Source: Diospyros lotus
Taxonomy: Eukaryota > Streptophyta > Magnoliopsida > Ericales > Ebenaceae
Direction: 5' to 3'
DNA: 64,000 nucleotides
Assembly (NCBI RefSeq): GCF_014633365.1
Contig: NC_068350.1
Location: forward strand, 26,127,680 to 26,191,679
The position numbers and the translations under genes are program-made. The notes under the pieces are model-generated. The model made no database searches. It had not been told where the DNA came from and worked only from the letters and a program-made list of their open reading frames with translations. Shown here piece after piece: positions 22,080 through 33,335 of the stretch (within the stretch, counting starts at the first letter, position 1; each line of letters begins with the position of its first letter).

Positions 22080-25000
22080 CATTCGGTCATGCTAGACTGG
22101 ATTATTTACTATACTTATAGCTGTTTTACTATCGCTATAAAATACTTTAGGTTCAGTTATAGGAATAGACAAGTCTTCCATGAACCTTTCCACCCAAATT
22201 ACCTCACAAATGCATTGTGCAATGGCTCTATACTCTGCCTCAACACTGCTACAAGAGACAGCTTGTTGTTTCTTGCTTCTCCATGCGACCAAATTCCCCT
22301 AAATCTTAGTGCAACACCCTGATATAGACCTGCTATCCTCAATGGATCCAGCCCAATCTGCATTTGCAAAGCTTCTTATTCCTCTATCCTTGCTTTTCTC
22401 GAATAGCATTCCCTTCTCGGGAGTCCCCTTTAAATACCTCAGGATATGGTAGGCAGTTTCTAGGTGTCTTTCGATTGGGGAATGCATGAATTGGCTAATT
22501 ATACTCACTGCATATGCAATATCTGGATGCATAAGTGAAAGATAAATCAATTTCCCCACCAAACGTTGATACCTTCCAATCTCCACTGGTTGTTCCTCGT
22601 TGTCCTCTTTTCTGTTTTTCTAGTTGGGTTCTAATGGAGTGCTTGCAGGCTTACACCCAAGCTTTCCTGTCTCTTTTAGCAGATCAAGAGTGTATTTTCT
22701 TTGAGATATGAAAATACCCTCTTTACTTCTTGCTACTTCAATTCCCAAGAAATATCTCATTTCTCCCAAGTCTTTTACCTCAAATGCTACTTTCAGTTGT
22801 TGCTTTAATCTTTCTATCTCTTGATCATTGTCTTTGGTGATGATTATATCATCTACATAGACTATTAGGATTGTTCTCTTACCCTTGCTATCAACTTTTG
22901 TGAAGAGAGTGTGATCCGCTTGCTCTTGTTTGTATCCTAAGTGGTTTAGTGTGTCACTAAACCTCTTGAACCATGCCCTAGGAGATTGCTTTAGGCCATA
23001 TAAGGATTTTTTCAATCTACATACCTTTCCTCTTGTATCTTTTCTTCAAAACTAGGGGGAATTCTCATGTAGATTTCTTCTTCCAACTCACCATTCAAGA
23101 AGGCATTTTCTAGATCATATTCCAACTCATGCTCCTGCTGTACTTCATCTCTATTCTCCTTGTTAGTAATATCAACCTCTTTTTCCTTTGCCTTTTCTAG
23201 ACTTAATTTCGGTTCAGATGACATGGGCTGCTGCTGATGCTGAGGGTCACAAGGCCTTCTTGAATACACCAATAAGGGTGGTTCAGCTTGAATTTGATCA
23301 CTCTTCTGGGCTTGGTCTCTCTTATGTTCTCCCTCTTGATCAAATTTAGGCACATGATTAGGATTAACAGTAGGAAGAGAAAGAGAGGGAGCTATATCAA
23401 AAAATAGAGAATTCCAACTGGTGGCTGTTTCTGGAACATGGGCTGGTTGAGAGTGAGGCTGAAAGAAAGGCTAGTTTTCAAGAAAAGAAACATCATAGGA
23501 AACAACAAATTTTGGGTACTAGGATTGTAGCATTTGTATCCTTGTTGTGTTGGAGAGTAGCCCACAAAAATGCATTTGATGGCCTTAGGATCGAGTTTGG
23601 ATGGAGTGAATGGATTTTGGTGTACAAAAACAGTACATCCAAACACACTAGGAGTGAGAGAGTTTAGAACTCTAGCATGATGAGGAAAAACATCAAGGAG
23701 GACAGCCAAAGGGGTCCTAAACTTTAGGATTTTGGAAGGTAGGCGATTGATAAGATAGGCAGAGGTCAAAACGGCTTCCCCCAATATGAATTTGGAACAG
23801 AAGTAGTAAACATCATTGCTCTAGCTATTTCAAGCAGATGACGATTCTTCCTTTTGGCAATTCCATTTTGTTGAGGGTTATAAGGATATGAGCTTTGGTG
23901 AATGATACCATGCTCAATTAAGTATGTGTTGAATTCATTAGAAAAATATTCCCTGTCATTATCAGTTTTCAAAACATGAATTGAGGATTGAAACATATTT
24001 TGCACTATATGATGAAACCTTTTAAATATAGAAAAGGCTTCAGATTTTTCTTTCATAAAAAAAACCCAGCACACCCTTGTATGGTCATCAATAAAGGTGA
24101 TAAACCATCATGTATTGGTGAGGGTTGTGGTTCGAGAAGGCCCCCAAATATCACTATGAACTAAGTGAAAAGGTGTGAAGGAAGTATAAATGTGATTAGG
24201 ATGAGGTAACCTGGTCTGTTTTGCAAGGATTCACTGTTCACAAGAATGATTGTGAATTTTATTGCTCGATAAAGAAGGATACAAGAGTTTAAGATACTCA
24301 AAACTTAGGTGTCCTAACCGCTTATGCCATAACATAATGTCTGAATTTGAAACAAGAGCTAAAGAATTTAAAAACCGAGTCCTAGAATCAGTAGAATGAT
24401 CATGGCTTGGTATTTGATAGGGCCCTCCTTTCATCTCAGCACTGCCAATCATCTTCCCCAAGGATAGATTTTGAAAAGCACAAAAATTTGTGGAGAATAT
24501 CACACTGTAGTCCCTGTCAGTTGTAAATCTGCTTACTGATATTAAATTACAGTGCAAGTTCGGGACATAAATGACTGATTTAAATATTAATCCTCCTACC
24601 ATAGCTGTTCCTTTTCCATTTGCAAAGGATACTGTACAATCAGCCATAGAGACACTTATAGGTTTATCACATGATTCAAAATTGGATAATAAATTTAAAG
24701 AACCTGTCATGTGATATGAGGCACCAATGTCTATGATCCAACTGTTGGTAGGTATTCTTTAAGATATAAGAGAATAGGCAATATTATCTTTTGTGGCCAA
24801 AGAAATTGTAGGAGTAGGATTTTCTGTATTCTCTGATTTAGTCACCTTTGTTTGGTTGAGAAGTTGTTGTAATACTTCCAATTGAGTTGCTATGATGGTA
24901 AGAGGTGTTGGATTCCCTTTCTCGGCTTCCACCATATAGGCTGATTGGCCTCCAGCTTGTCCTCTTCTTTGATTCTTAGGCTTTAGTTTGTTAGTTTTTC

Positions 25001-25870
25001 ATGGATTTTCTAGCATGTCTCTCGTGTGTGTGAGGGTCGGTTACAATGGTCACACCATTGTTTTTCTTTTGCAGTCTCCCCTCTAGAAGATAGAGGAGTC
25101 TTTCCCTTAAAAGTATTTAAGGCTGACGTAGGGGAATAGACTTCATTAGAAGAGTGTCTCGACTCCAAGAACATGACTTCCTTCCTACTTTCTTCCCTCC
25201 TAACTTCAGCAAATACTTCCTTGATGGTTGGAAAAAGTTTCATCCCTAGTAGTCGACCCCTAACTTCATCTAACTCAGAGTTTAATCCATGAAGGAAATC
25301 AAACACTTTCGTATTCTCCATCATCTTACCATATTTTTTACCACCTGCTGTGCACTTCCATTTAATCTCATAGAAGAGATCCATCTCTTGCCGCAAAGCT
25401 GTTAGAATATTAAAATATTCAGTGACCGAGTTTGTACCTTGTTTTGTGTTTCGAATGAGAGATCGAACTTGAAAACATTGAGTATTGTTTTCTAAGTCAA
25501 AGTATATTTCTTGGGCAGCCTGCCAATCTCACAAGCCGTTTTGTAGAAGAGATATGTCTTACCGATTTTAGGTTCCATTGAATTAACTAACCAAGCCATA
25601 ACAATGGCATTCTCGGCCTCCCATACACTTGAAGCAGCAGATTCTAAACTTGGCCTTGCTGTATCTCCAGTTAGGTAGCCTTCCTTGCCTTTGCCTCTAA
25701 CAACCAACAAGATTGATTGGAACCATTATCGGAAATTAGTTCCATTCAATTTGTGTTGTGTAATTTGGAGAGGACTGTGTAAGGCTGTTGAGAGAGGTGG
25801 AACCAAAGTAAAAGTCCTCACCGGTGGAGGATTAGAGGTGGTCACCTCACTGTTGGAGTCGTTTGTCATC
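22080..25870 (-). pseudogene. Copia gag-pol polyprotein with lesions
   Basis: Gag starts at about 25870 (MTNDSNSEVTTSN-like) and ends in a CCHC knuckle, CDHCNRPSHTRETC, near 25010-25060. The protease site reads WIIDIGASYHMTG near 24695-24745, so the catalytic Asp-Ser/Thr-Gly triad has Ile at the middle position. GAG-pre-integrase LWHKRLGHLSFEYL is near 24310. Integrase keeps TDNDREYF and NGIAKRKNRHLLE (23766-24074). Reverse transcriptase (22620-23110) has AFLNGELEEEIYM running into KKSLYGLKQSPRAW and YVDDIIIT, but the fingers region that should come before AFLNG is absent: an acidic linker joins directly to it. RNase H (22092-22586) keeps AWRSKKQQAVSCSSVEAEY. The missing protease residue, partial reverse transcriptase and internal stops make this copy defective. 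Confidence 0.87.
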
Positions 25871-25933
25871 TTGGAGTATTAACCCGACTTCTTGAGATGG
25901 ATTAATGGAAAAAAATCAAGCGCCATAGGAGAT

Positions 25934-25946
25934 GGCTCTGATACCA
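25934..25946 (-). other. Primer binding site of the TTCAC-flanked copia
   Basis: GGCTCTGATACCA on the plus strand is complementary to the 3' end of initiator Met tRNA. It lies directly beside the 5' LTR starting at 25947. Confidence 0.88.
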
Positions 25947-26240
25947 TGAAGAAATAGCTAGGGTAAAATCAATCTTTCACCCGTGAATGATACATCAGCT
26001 TTAGGGAGAAATTTATAAAGCAAAAGTCCTAAAAAATCTCCTACAATCTCTCCTAAGATATCTTCTAAAATCTATACTTTACAGCAATAGATAATATACA
26101 TTTAAATTACAAATGTACATGAGAAATATCTAAAAACATTCCTAGATTTTAGTTAGCATTATCTTCCAGAACTCCTTCTTAATCTAGGAGTTTAATCGGT
26201 GCCATGTATGCCACGTTTCACGCGTCGGATTCTTCCAACA
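25947..26240 (-). repeat. 5' LTR of the TTCAC-flanked copia
   Basis: 294 bp, TGAAGAAATAG...TTCTTCCAACA on the plus strand. It is next to the primer site. Confidence 0.9.
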
Positions 26241-26425
26241 TTCACATTTTGATTACTGATAATTGAATAGAAAATTTGGTTTTTTCCTTGGTATTCTCGT
26301 TCCCATTTCATCGCTGTTTCTCCTCCTCAAATTCTGCTTCTCTGCTCTTTGAAACTCTTCTCAGTTTCTGTATCTCCTCCACTTCAGTTCTTGTTTTATC
26401 TCTCCACCTTCCTTTGGTCCCAGCA

Positions 26426-27080
26426 TCCTAGCTTACATAAACGGGACCAGCTAATTACAATTTTCATCAGGTCATTAGCTGTCAAAATGGCTCCATGTGT
26501 GGCCATCCAGACAACAAAGAAAATCGTGGTAAACACACTCTATTTCCTTACAATCTCAGAGAAAATACAATCTGCCTTTGTCACTAAGAGGCTTGTGGAA
26601 GTAATGAATGTGAAGAAAGTCAAGTAAAGCTAGAATCAGTTGTGAAAAATTGTTCTTAAGAATAACACAATCAAAGGACCCTGTTAATCCAGAATCGAAC
26701 TCTTCTCCCACTTTGAATCTTAAAGGAGAGACAAATGTGAAGAATTCAACTTGATTCTTCATTAATTCCCTTCAAGATTCATTTCAATAAGAGCAAGTGG
26801 GTGGTCCTATTTGCCAATGTCCCCAAAGAGAGCCAAACTTACTATCATATGTCTCAAAAAAGTCTCTATTAGTGATGAACCTCTATTTCCACTTCTTAGG
26901 AGAGCATTTTTGAGAAATTACTTTGCTAATACCTAAACCTCTCTTACACCCAGGGAAAGAAACCTTATCCCAGGGAGACAACTGGTGCTTAAATTCCTCC
27001 ATAAGCACCTCTTCCAACAGAAGTATCTCTGTAAATTCCTCCATAAGCACCTCTTTCATCAACTCTCCTCACAGGAGCAT
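26426..27080. other. Unassigned stretch before the LINE tail
   Basis: AT-rich, with no supported gene. A near-duplicated AAATTCCTCCATAAGCACCTCTT occurs at 26993 and 27034, about 41 bp apart. Confidence 0.35.
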
Positions 27081-27084
27081 CTCT

Positions 27085-27470
27085 TAGCGGAGATGAGGAT
27101 GTTAAGATGGATGTGCGGACATACAAGAAAGGATAAAATTAGAAATGAAGTTATTCGTAATAAGGTAGGAGTAGTGCCAATCGAGGAGAAGATGAGAGAG
27201 ACTAGACTAAGATGGTTTGGTCATGTGAGAATGAGACTAAGAGACGCTCCTGTGAGGAGAGTTGATGAAATGGAACAATTAGTCACAAAAAGAGGTAGAG
27301 GTAGACCCAATAAGACTTTGGGAGAGACATTAAAATTTGATATGAAATATATGGATCTAAATGAGGATATGACAAAAGACAGAAATACATGGAAGTCTAG
27401 AATTCATGTAGCCGACCTCACATAGTGGGATAAAGGCTGGATATGTTGTTGTTGTTGTTTATTAAGGACA
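27085..27470 (+). mobile_element. 5'-truncated LINE (L1-type) 3' end
   Basis: The frame reads AEMRMLRWMCGHTRKDKIRN, then VGVVPIEEKMRETRLRWFGH, then RGRGRPNKTLGETLKFD, and ends at a stop near 27425. This is the conserved extreme C-terminus of plant L1-clade reverse transcriptases. The stop is followed by TGGGATAAAGGCTGGATATG and a (GTT)n tail (27444-27462), as usual for this LINE family. Everything upstream of the C-terminus is missing, which fits 5' truncation at insertion. The ORF continuing upstream to 26985 is not LINE-like. Confidence 0.85.
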
Positions 27471-29490
27471 TATATTAATAGGGACACAAGTAAAGAGACT
27501 CTTAATAAGCTTAAGCCTCCCTCCTTTAGCCAGGTACTGTCTTTTCCAAGAAGAAGACATTGGACCTCTGAATGACACAACTGTATAATTTATCATTTAA
27601 AGAAGATCCTTGTGGGACCTAGGTGTTGAAATAAACAATGTCCTCATAAAATGTGCCTGGCAGGCCAAATTTTTTTGTCACAGAAGACATTGAGAAGTTG
27701 TCTTATCATCAATTTGTGGCCTTGGGTTAAGACTAGACATGCATGTTTTGGCATCCTTGGGATTTTGATACCATCATTAGCTTTGGCAAGTTTTAGTTAT
27801 TGAATAATCAATAGAAACAACATATGAAGCCTTAATTTCACTGTGTTAACCAGGTGAATTCTATCCTGCCAATTGTGTTTATCTATGTTCTTACCTTCTT
27901 CTATAAGTCCCTTGCCACTAGGTGTTTTCAAAAGTGCTAAGCATACATAATTGTGGAGGCCTACGGAGCTTCAGTGCAAAGCACAAAACCCAAGTGCATG
28001 CTTAAGCCAAATGGAACACACAAATGAAATAAAGGGTATAAACGTTTTAAGCATAAAAAGTATACACTATTAAAGCAATCATTAAAAAGAAAAGATGAAA
28101 GGTCTAAACTCTTCATTGAAATGCTGAACTCTTCATCTTCCATTAGAAGTCTGGCATTTATAGGAATCTGAAGTCTTATTTTTTAATAAATACATATTTC
28201 ACTTTGTTATTTCACTTTGTTCGGATCTTTTCAAGATCTGATGACAGATGTTTCTGGGTAAGGATTCCATAACATTAATCACACCAAACACAAATTTAAA
28301 CAAATCCAACAATCCATATTAAAAGCTCACTTTAGAGTGCTTCACAGCATAGATAAAAGCACAACTCAGTGTTGTTTGACTATGTTAAAAGAAAGTCACT
28401 GTGCTTCATCCACAAAAAGCTCTAAAGGAGTTGGCCTTTGCACTTTGTGCTTAAAGAGGGAGTTAAGTGCACTTTTTAAAACACTGTTGTTGCTCATATC
28501 TTATCTAAGAATCTCCCACCAAGTTTTTCTTTATCATCCTCTACCTCTGTTCTTATATACTTGTTCCATACCATTGCCTCTATTAGTTGTAAAAATAATA
28601 AATCTATCCAATGTTTTTGTAATATGAAATAAAATGATTTACGCACAATTAGCAAGCATAGATACATGGATAGCTTAATGCGCGTGGAATGGAACAACAA
28701 TACCACTTCAGATTTTATTTTAGTTGCCTATGACACTAATATATATCTGGGGTTTTTATTATCCAAGACTAGGTAAAAGGGTAGTTCAATTTCATATATT
28801 AAGAAGTTAAGTTCTAATATTTTTGGTTGAATGAACAAATGGAGTATTAAGCTAAGTGTATGCGAAATGTGGTGTCATAAGCACCATCTAAGAATGAGTT
28901 GGAACCTTGTTTTCCCAGTTGATTGTGGTGGTTTTTTATTTATTTTCTTTCTTTTTTTGATGGTTTGGGAGAGTGAAGGGGGTTATATGATGCCAAAATT
29001 AGGGGTATCTTACTATCAACATGCTATAGTAATGATGAGGTATATTACTTCTTAACATTGGTAATGAATACCTACTCCATGCTTCTCATGCTTTACCACT
29101 TGCAATTAAATTTTTCTCATTAATAGAATGTGGCAGTGAGGGGAAGCGCTAGAAAACTAGGTGATATACTGCATATGGGTGCATTCTTGAATCTCTTAAA
29201 ATACTAGATAATTTCCTTTTGGCTTAGCCAGTCACACTTTTTCACACCATCTGTGTTCTTGATTTCAATTTTACTTGATAGAAAGATAAAACATCATTGT
29301 GATGACTTGGAGAATTGTCTTTAGCATTTCATTTTGATGAATAATTCTCCTTTTATATGTTGATCTGACACTAAATCTAGATAATGACTAGTTTTCAATA
29401 TTGACAATGTTTTCCTTGACATTGATTTTACATTATTTTCTAGTGCAAATCACTAGAAAGAAGTAATTACACAATTAACACAAAACAATA
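27471..29490. other. Unassigned intergenic stretch
   Basis: No coding frame with family features. TGCAAAGCACAAAACCC-like and CTTTGCACTTTGTGCTTAAA-like words near 27975 and 28435 hint at an old repeat but no boundary is clear. Confidence 0.35.
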
Positions 29491-31032
29491 GGGTAAATTT
29501 CACAGACCATCCCTAAGGTTTGCCTAAATTGCATAGACCACCCCTATGTTTTTTAAAATAACATAATACCTTCCTTGAGTTTTATAAACGTGAATCATTT
29601 ACCCTCTACCATTAACAAAACACCTGGTATTTCTAAATTTCCAAATGCCCATCGCCCACTATTATTATAAAAAATAAAGAAAACAAAAAATAAAAAACAG
29701 GTGGTTGGAGATGGTATCATTGATGATGACATCATTGGAATCCATCACCATCATTAGCGAATCTAGGTTCATTTGAACCCAAACTTGTATGGGGTTCAAG
29801 CAAATGAATTTGGGTTTGTCGGGCACAGATGAATCTCGAGATGACTAGATGAAGGGTTTAACAGCCAGATTCATCTAGGTTCATTGAACACAGAAAGGAG
29901 GGGGGGGGGGGGGGGGGGGGGAGAAACTCATTGATGACACTAAGATTTGGTCACCAATATATGACTTGTATGAGACTTGGATCATGAACTATGATGAGCT
30001 AGACTTGAATTATTTGCGTAGACAAAAACAATGCGGACTGGCTTGGGTCTTACCAGGATTACTCCTTTGATGCTTAAGCTAGTGAAATGTTGGATTGAGA
30101 TTTCGAGAGCTATGAGAGTTGGTATGAATGTCGTACTTTTGTCCTCCCCTTGAGGTGTTTTTATACCCTTTGGCTGAGGATGATAATAAACGTGGCCTGC
30201 CCTACCCTTATCGTAAAGGGTGGGTTGATTCCTTTTTGTTACACAAGCTCGGAATGCAGTTGAATTGTGATTGCTAAGTTAGTTATTGTTATCTTGACCT
30301 GGATTGTAAAGGTAAGGACACGTTGCATTATTGGAACCCAGATTACACACCCCTTGATTGTCCTTGACTAGGTGTGAATCTATCGTCTTCCTAGATGTTA
30401 GGATTGCCTTAGATCAGGGCATACCCCAATACCCCAATAGGTTTTTAGAGTCTGCTTCTAGGAATGTAATTTTGATGTTGAATAGATCATATACTTATCC
30501 TTATTTGGAGTATACTTCTACTGGATCTCCTTGTCTTTCGCTATTTTGGTTTTTGTTAAGATGATGAGTTTGATTGGAGTCATTTTTCACTGTTGAGACT
30601 AATTTGACTGCCTTTAGGTGAGAAATCTAATTCTAGTCAAATTTAAAGTCCCAAATAACCTGGCGTTGACTAATGACATGGTTTGTCCTTGTCATATCTT
30701 GTTTTCTTTGATATTATCACTTACCATTCTAGAACTTGGGTTTTGATTGGAACTCACTTGGCGATAGAGAAGGTAGATGTAGTGGTGACTAGCAATGAAG
30801 GGAGGTCGGAACCCAACCAATGGTGATGAAGGGAGGTCAGGAAGTGAAAGCAGAGATGGTGGTGACCAACAGTGAAAAGAGTATCTTTGAGAGGGAAAGG
30901 ATAAAGAGAGGGAAATATAGGGGTTAAATTGTCAATTGCAGTACTCTTTTAACGACGACGGAGGTTGGTGTAAACATAGGGGTAGTTGGTGCAATTTAGG
31001 CAAACCTCAAGGGTGGTATGTGAAATTTGCCC
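29491..31032. mobile_element. Mutator-like non-autonomous element with long terminal inverted repeats
   Basis: The left end GGGTAAATTTCACAGACC..., with GGTTTGCCTAAATTGCA and ACCCCTATGTTT, is matched by the complement of the right end (30970-31032). That gives terminal inverted repeats of about 60 bp with few mismatches. The flanking 9-mers AAAACAATA (29482-29490) and AAATTAATA (31033-31041) agree at 7 of 9 positions, as expected for an old Mutator-type 9-bp target duplication. No transposase frame is present. The middle (about 29930-30720) looks unrelated to the ends and may be captured or inserted DNA. Confidence 0.68.
29900..29921 (+). repeat. Poly-G run of 22
   Basis: Uninterrupted homopolymer inside the Mutator-like element. 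It could form G-quadruplex DNA. The length may be an assembly estimate. Confidence 0.85.
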
Positions 31033-31844
31033 AAATTAATAAATTAACGTTAGTGTAAGTAATAAATAAATAAATTAAATCTTTTCAAATACAATACAAG
31101 ATACTTAAAGCATAACTTGCCCCTCAAAACCAAGATTATGTGGAACTTTTGATTTGATAAAACTAGGTAGTTGAGAGAATTAGACATTAAGTGAAATAGG
31201 AGTGATGATAGAGAACTAGATATTATGTACCAAACAAATAGAGGATCTAGAAATTATATAAAGATATTAATCAGTGGTTATGAGAATTAGACATTTAGTA
31301 TAACATGAGCAGAGTAGAGAGCTGGTGATTATATGCCTACTAAATAGAGGAAATAGAAATTTGAAAAATAATATGAGTGGACTAGATAAAAGTGGTAAGA
31401 GGGATAGGCCACGTAGTAGTAGGAGGGTGGAATGAGGAGTAAATTCTTTTTTCCTTTCTCTTCTTTTTTTGTTTTTTATTTATTTTTTTAATTGCTAGGA
31501 CTGATGGCCATTGGTTTACCATGAACTCAAGTCTCTACTCAGCCATAGGGGATCGTTCATTAGGCATGGCCAGGCCCATCCTAGGGCCTCATGCTAAATT
31601 TACACCATTGATAAAATCGTATGTTTTGAGTTTTATTGTGCTGAAGGAGGACAAGGGAGGAATGAGAGTAGGGAAAGAAGAAAAGACGAGAAGATTGGTG
31701 AATTGTATTTCCTCATTCCACCTCTTCCATATTTGCTACTCATACTATTATCTGGGTAAGAAAAGGATAATTGGGCCCTATACCAATGGAACTAAAAATC
31801 CTAGTTACATGAACCCGCTGGAATTACAACCCTGATTTCTTAAG
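31033..31844. other. Unassigned intergenic stretch
   Basis: No convincing gene. GGTGGAATGAGG (31424) and its complement CCTCATTCCACC (31711) form a loose inverted repeat around the frame at 31521-31835. That could mark a small MITE, but the ends and duplication are not clear. Confidence 0.3.
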
Positions 31845-31931
31845 ACTCTTTTCATTCGCCCCTTGATCTTGGTTGCTGTTGTCTTGGTGTCACTAATGCT
31901 GATTGGATTCATTCTACGTATGCCTCTGTAA
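31845..31931 (+). pseudogene. Possible orphan terminal exon encoding a transmembrane tail
   Basis: After a plausible acceptor (TTTCTTAAG|ACTC), one frame reads TLFIRPLILVAVVLVSLMLI and on to a stop at 31929-31931, a strongly hydrophobic stretch followed by a short basic end. It looks like the membrane-spanning C-terminus of a protein. No upstream exon is recognised, and a TGA lies just 5' of the acceptor in this frame. It may be a relic of a gene fragment or chance. Confidence 0.22.
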
Positions 31932-33330
31932 ATTTAAGGTACTTCTCCAATCCAAGATGCTTAATCCTGAACTCCATTCTCTACAAAAATTCTCTATTTC
32001 ATAACATGTTTGATTCGCTTTTCAATAACCTATTCTTGTTGATATGGCCTTCCACAATTTGCATGTTAAGATGTATAATTTAGTGGAATCTTGAATTGCA
32101 CGTCCTATTTTAATCTTTTCTTCCATCTTTTATCTTTTGCAGGGCCGTTGGCTTTCTACATGTTTGCTTCGATAGATTTGCCCATGAAAATATCACCAGC
32201 TTCTGTAAAAGTTCTTTTTGTTTTTGTGCACAGATAAAATTGTTTTACTGTTTGTTGCTGTTAAGGAAACAATTGAACTCTATGGGCCTGATTGGTTACA
32301 GATTTGAGTTTTCTGATTATCTTTTGTTTGATGATTATTTTGGAAGCAGGAAGCAGACATTGCTGAGACATTCTATCATTTGCTTTTTTGTATATGAGAT
32401 CAATTTTCAGAGTTTGTAAAATTACCTTTTTATTGTTTCTTAAATGATGGATTTGACCATAATCTTTTTTTTTTTTTCTTTTTGTAAATTGACCAGAGAT
32501 GTGATTGATTTTGGCGAGTGAGATAAAAATTCTCTCTTTTGTCCATGCATAAAAGTCTTAAATCAAAATGGTTCGGCATAAGAGACTCTGTTCGACAAAA
32601 TTAGTTGGCTTCTCATTTTCATCAACTAAACCAGTTTCATGTAGTCTTGGTTCTTATTTGGGGACAGAATGGCAGCTAAAATTGAATGGATTTATGGCTC
32701 GGTGGACTGCAATTTGATTATATTTGCAGTTCCTGCTGTTGTCAAGATGATGGTATTTGTAGTGGATGTGGTTAAATGGTTTATTCCTGTTGTGTCTATT
32801 TTTCATTATTAGCAAAAGAAAAAAAAAAAAAAAAAAAAACCTCTGGGCCTCCTAATTTCTCATCCTGTAGAATTGAATTTAGTAATTTACTACTACAGAT
32901 TTTGTTATGCCTGATAAAATAAGCCCACCGTATGATCGGGCCAAAAATTAGCCGAAGTGGACCAAAAGAGTCAAAGCGGGCAAACACGTGCAACCAGGCC
33001 ACGCAAGAGGCGGTCACCCTCGCAATTTGCAAGCTGTACATGCCGAGAGACCACCCTTGGGCTTATAGTCGAGTGGGGATCACTAGGCCATGAGCCCCCC
33101 ACCGTGCAAACCGCACGGCTAAGTGCACACAAGCTGCACGACCATGCAAGTATCCACACATGGCCATGTAGCCTAGCTCGTGCCACCCATGGGCCTTGTG
33201 TCCGAGCAAACACTCACGCCTGAAGACCACCATGCCCATGCGAGAGCCATGTAAGCCATGCACCGAGAAACCCCTATGCTAAGAGACCCTAACCAGACCA
33301 AAGTCATGAGCCATGTGGAAGACACTCGAG
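31932..33330. other. Unassigned stretch
   Basis: T-rich sequence to about 32810, then an A run (32817-32839), then a GC-rich block (32935-33260) dense in CATG/CACG words whose overlapping open frames on both strands look compositional. The GC-rich block is probably part of an element interrupted by the solo LTR at 33336. Confidence 0.35.
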
Positions 33331-33335
33331 TGATT

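Larger units (their letters stand above)
21595..26240 (-). mobile_element. Complete-ended Ty1/copia retrotransposon with TTCAC target duplication
   Basis: LTRs lie at 25947-26240 (5', 294 bp) and 21595-21891 (3', 297 bp). Both run TGAAGAAATAGC...TTCTTCCAACA on the plus strand. TTCAC at 21590-21594 and 26241-26245 is a perfect 5-bp target duplication. The primer site (GGCTCTGATACCA on plus) abuts 25947 and the polypurine tract (TTGAGGGGGAG on minus) abuts 21891. By eye the two LTRs differ at roughly 20-25 positions (about 92-93% identical), so the insertion is not recent. The coding region is disrupted. It landed in the 3' LTR of the short element at 20300-26425. Confidence 0.93.
20300..26425 (+). 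mobile_element. Short non-autonomous LTR element split by a later copia insertion
   Basis: A 5' LTR ends at about 20608 (GGTCCCACA), 5 nt before a primer-site-like TTGTATCAGAGC (20614-20625). The internal part is only about 0.9 kb and has no gag or pol. A diverged second copy of the LTR is found in two pieces, about 21480-21594 and 26246-26425. Shared words in order are TATATAAATACCTC, ATTTTGATTA, AACTCTTCTCAGTTTCT and TTTGGTCCCA. The copia at 21595-26240 sits between the pieces. Size and gene lack suggest a TRIM-like element. The LTR starts are not precisely placed. Confidence 0.45.

Noticed and set aside
28831..29055. 74-codon plus-strand frame
   Set aside because: No homologous motif, no splice or promoter context, and ordinary AT-rich composition.
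31421..31725. Inverted GGTGGAATGAGG / CCTCATTCCACC pair considered as a MITE
   Set aside because: The match is only about 12 bp with poor extension and no target-site duplication was found.
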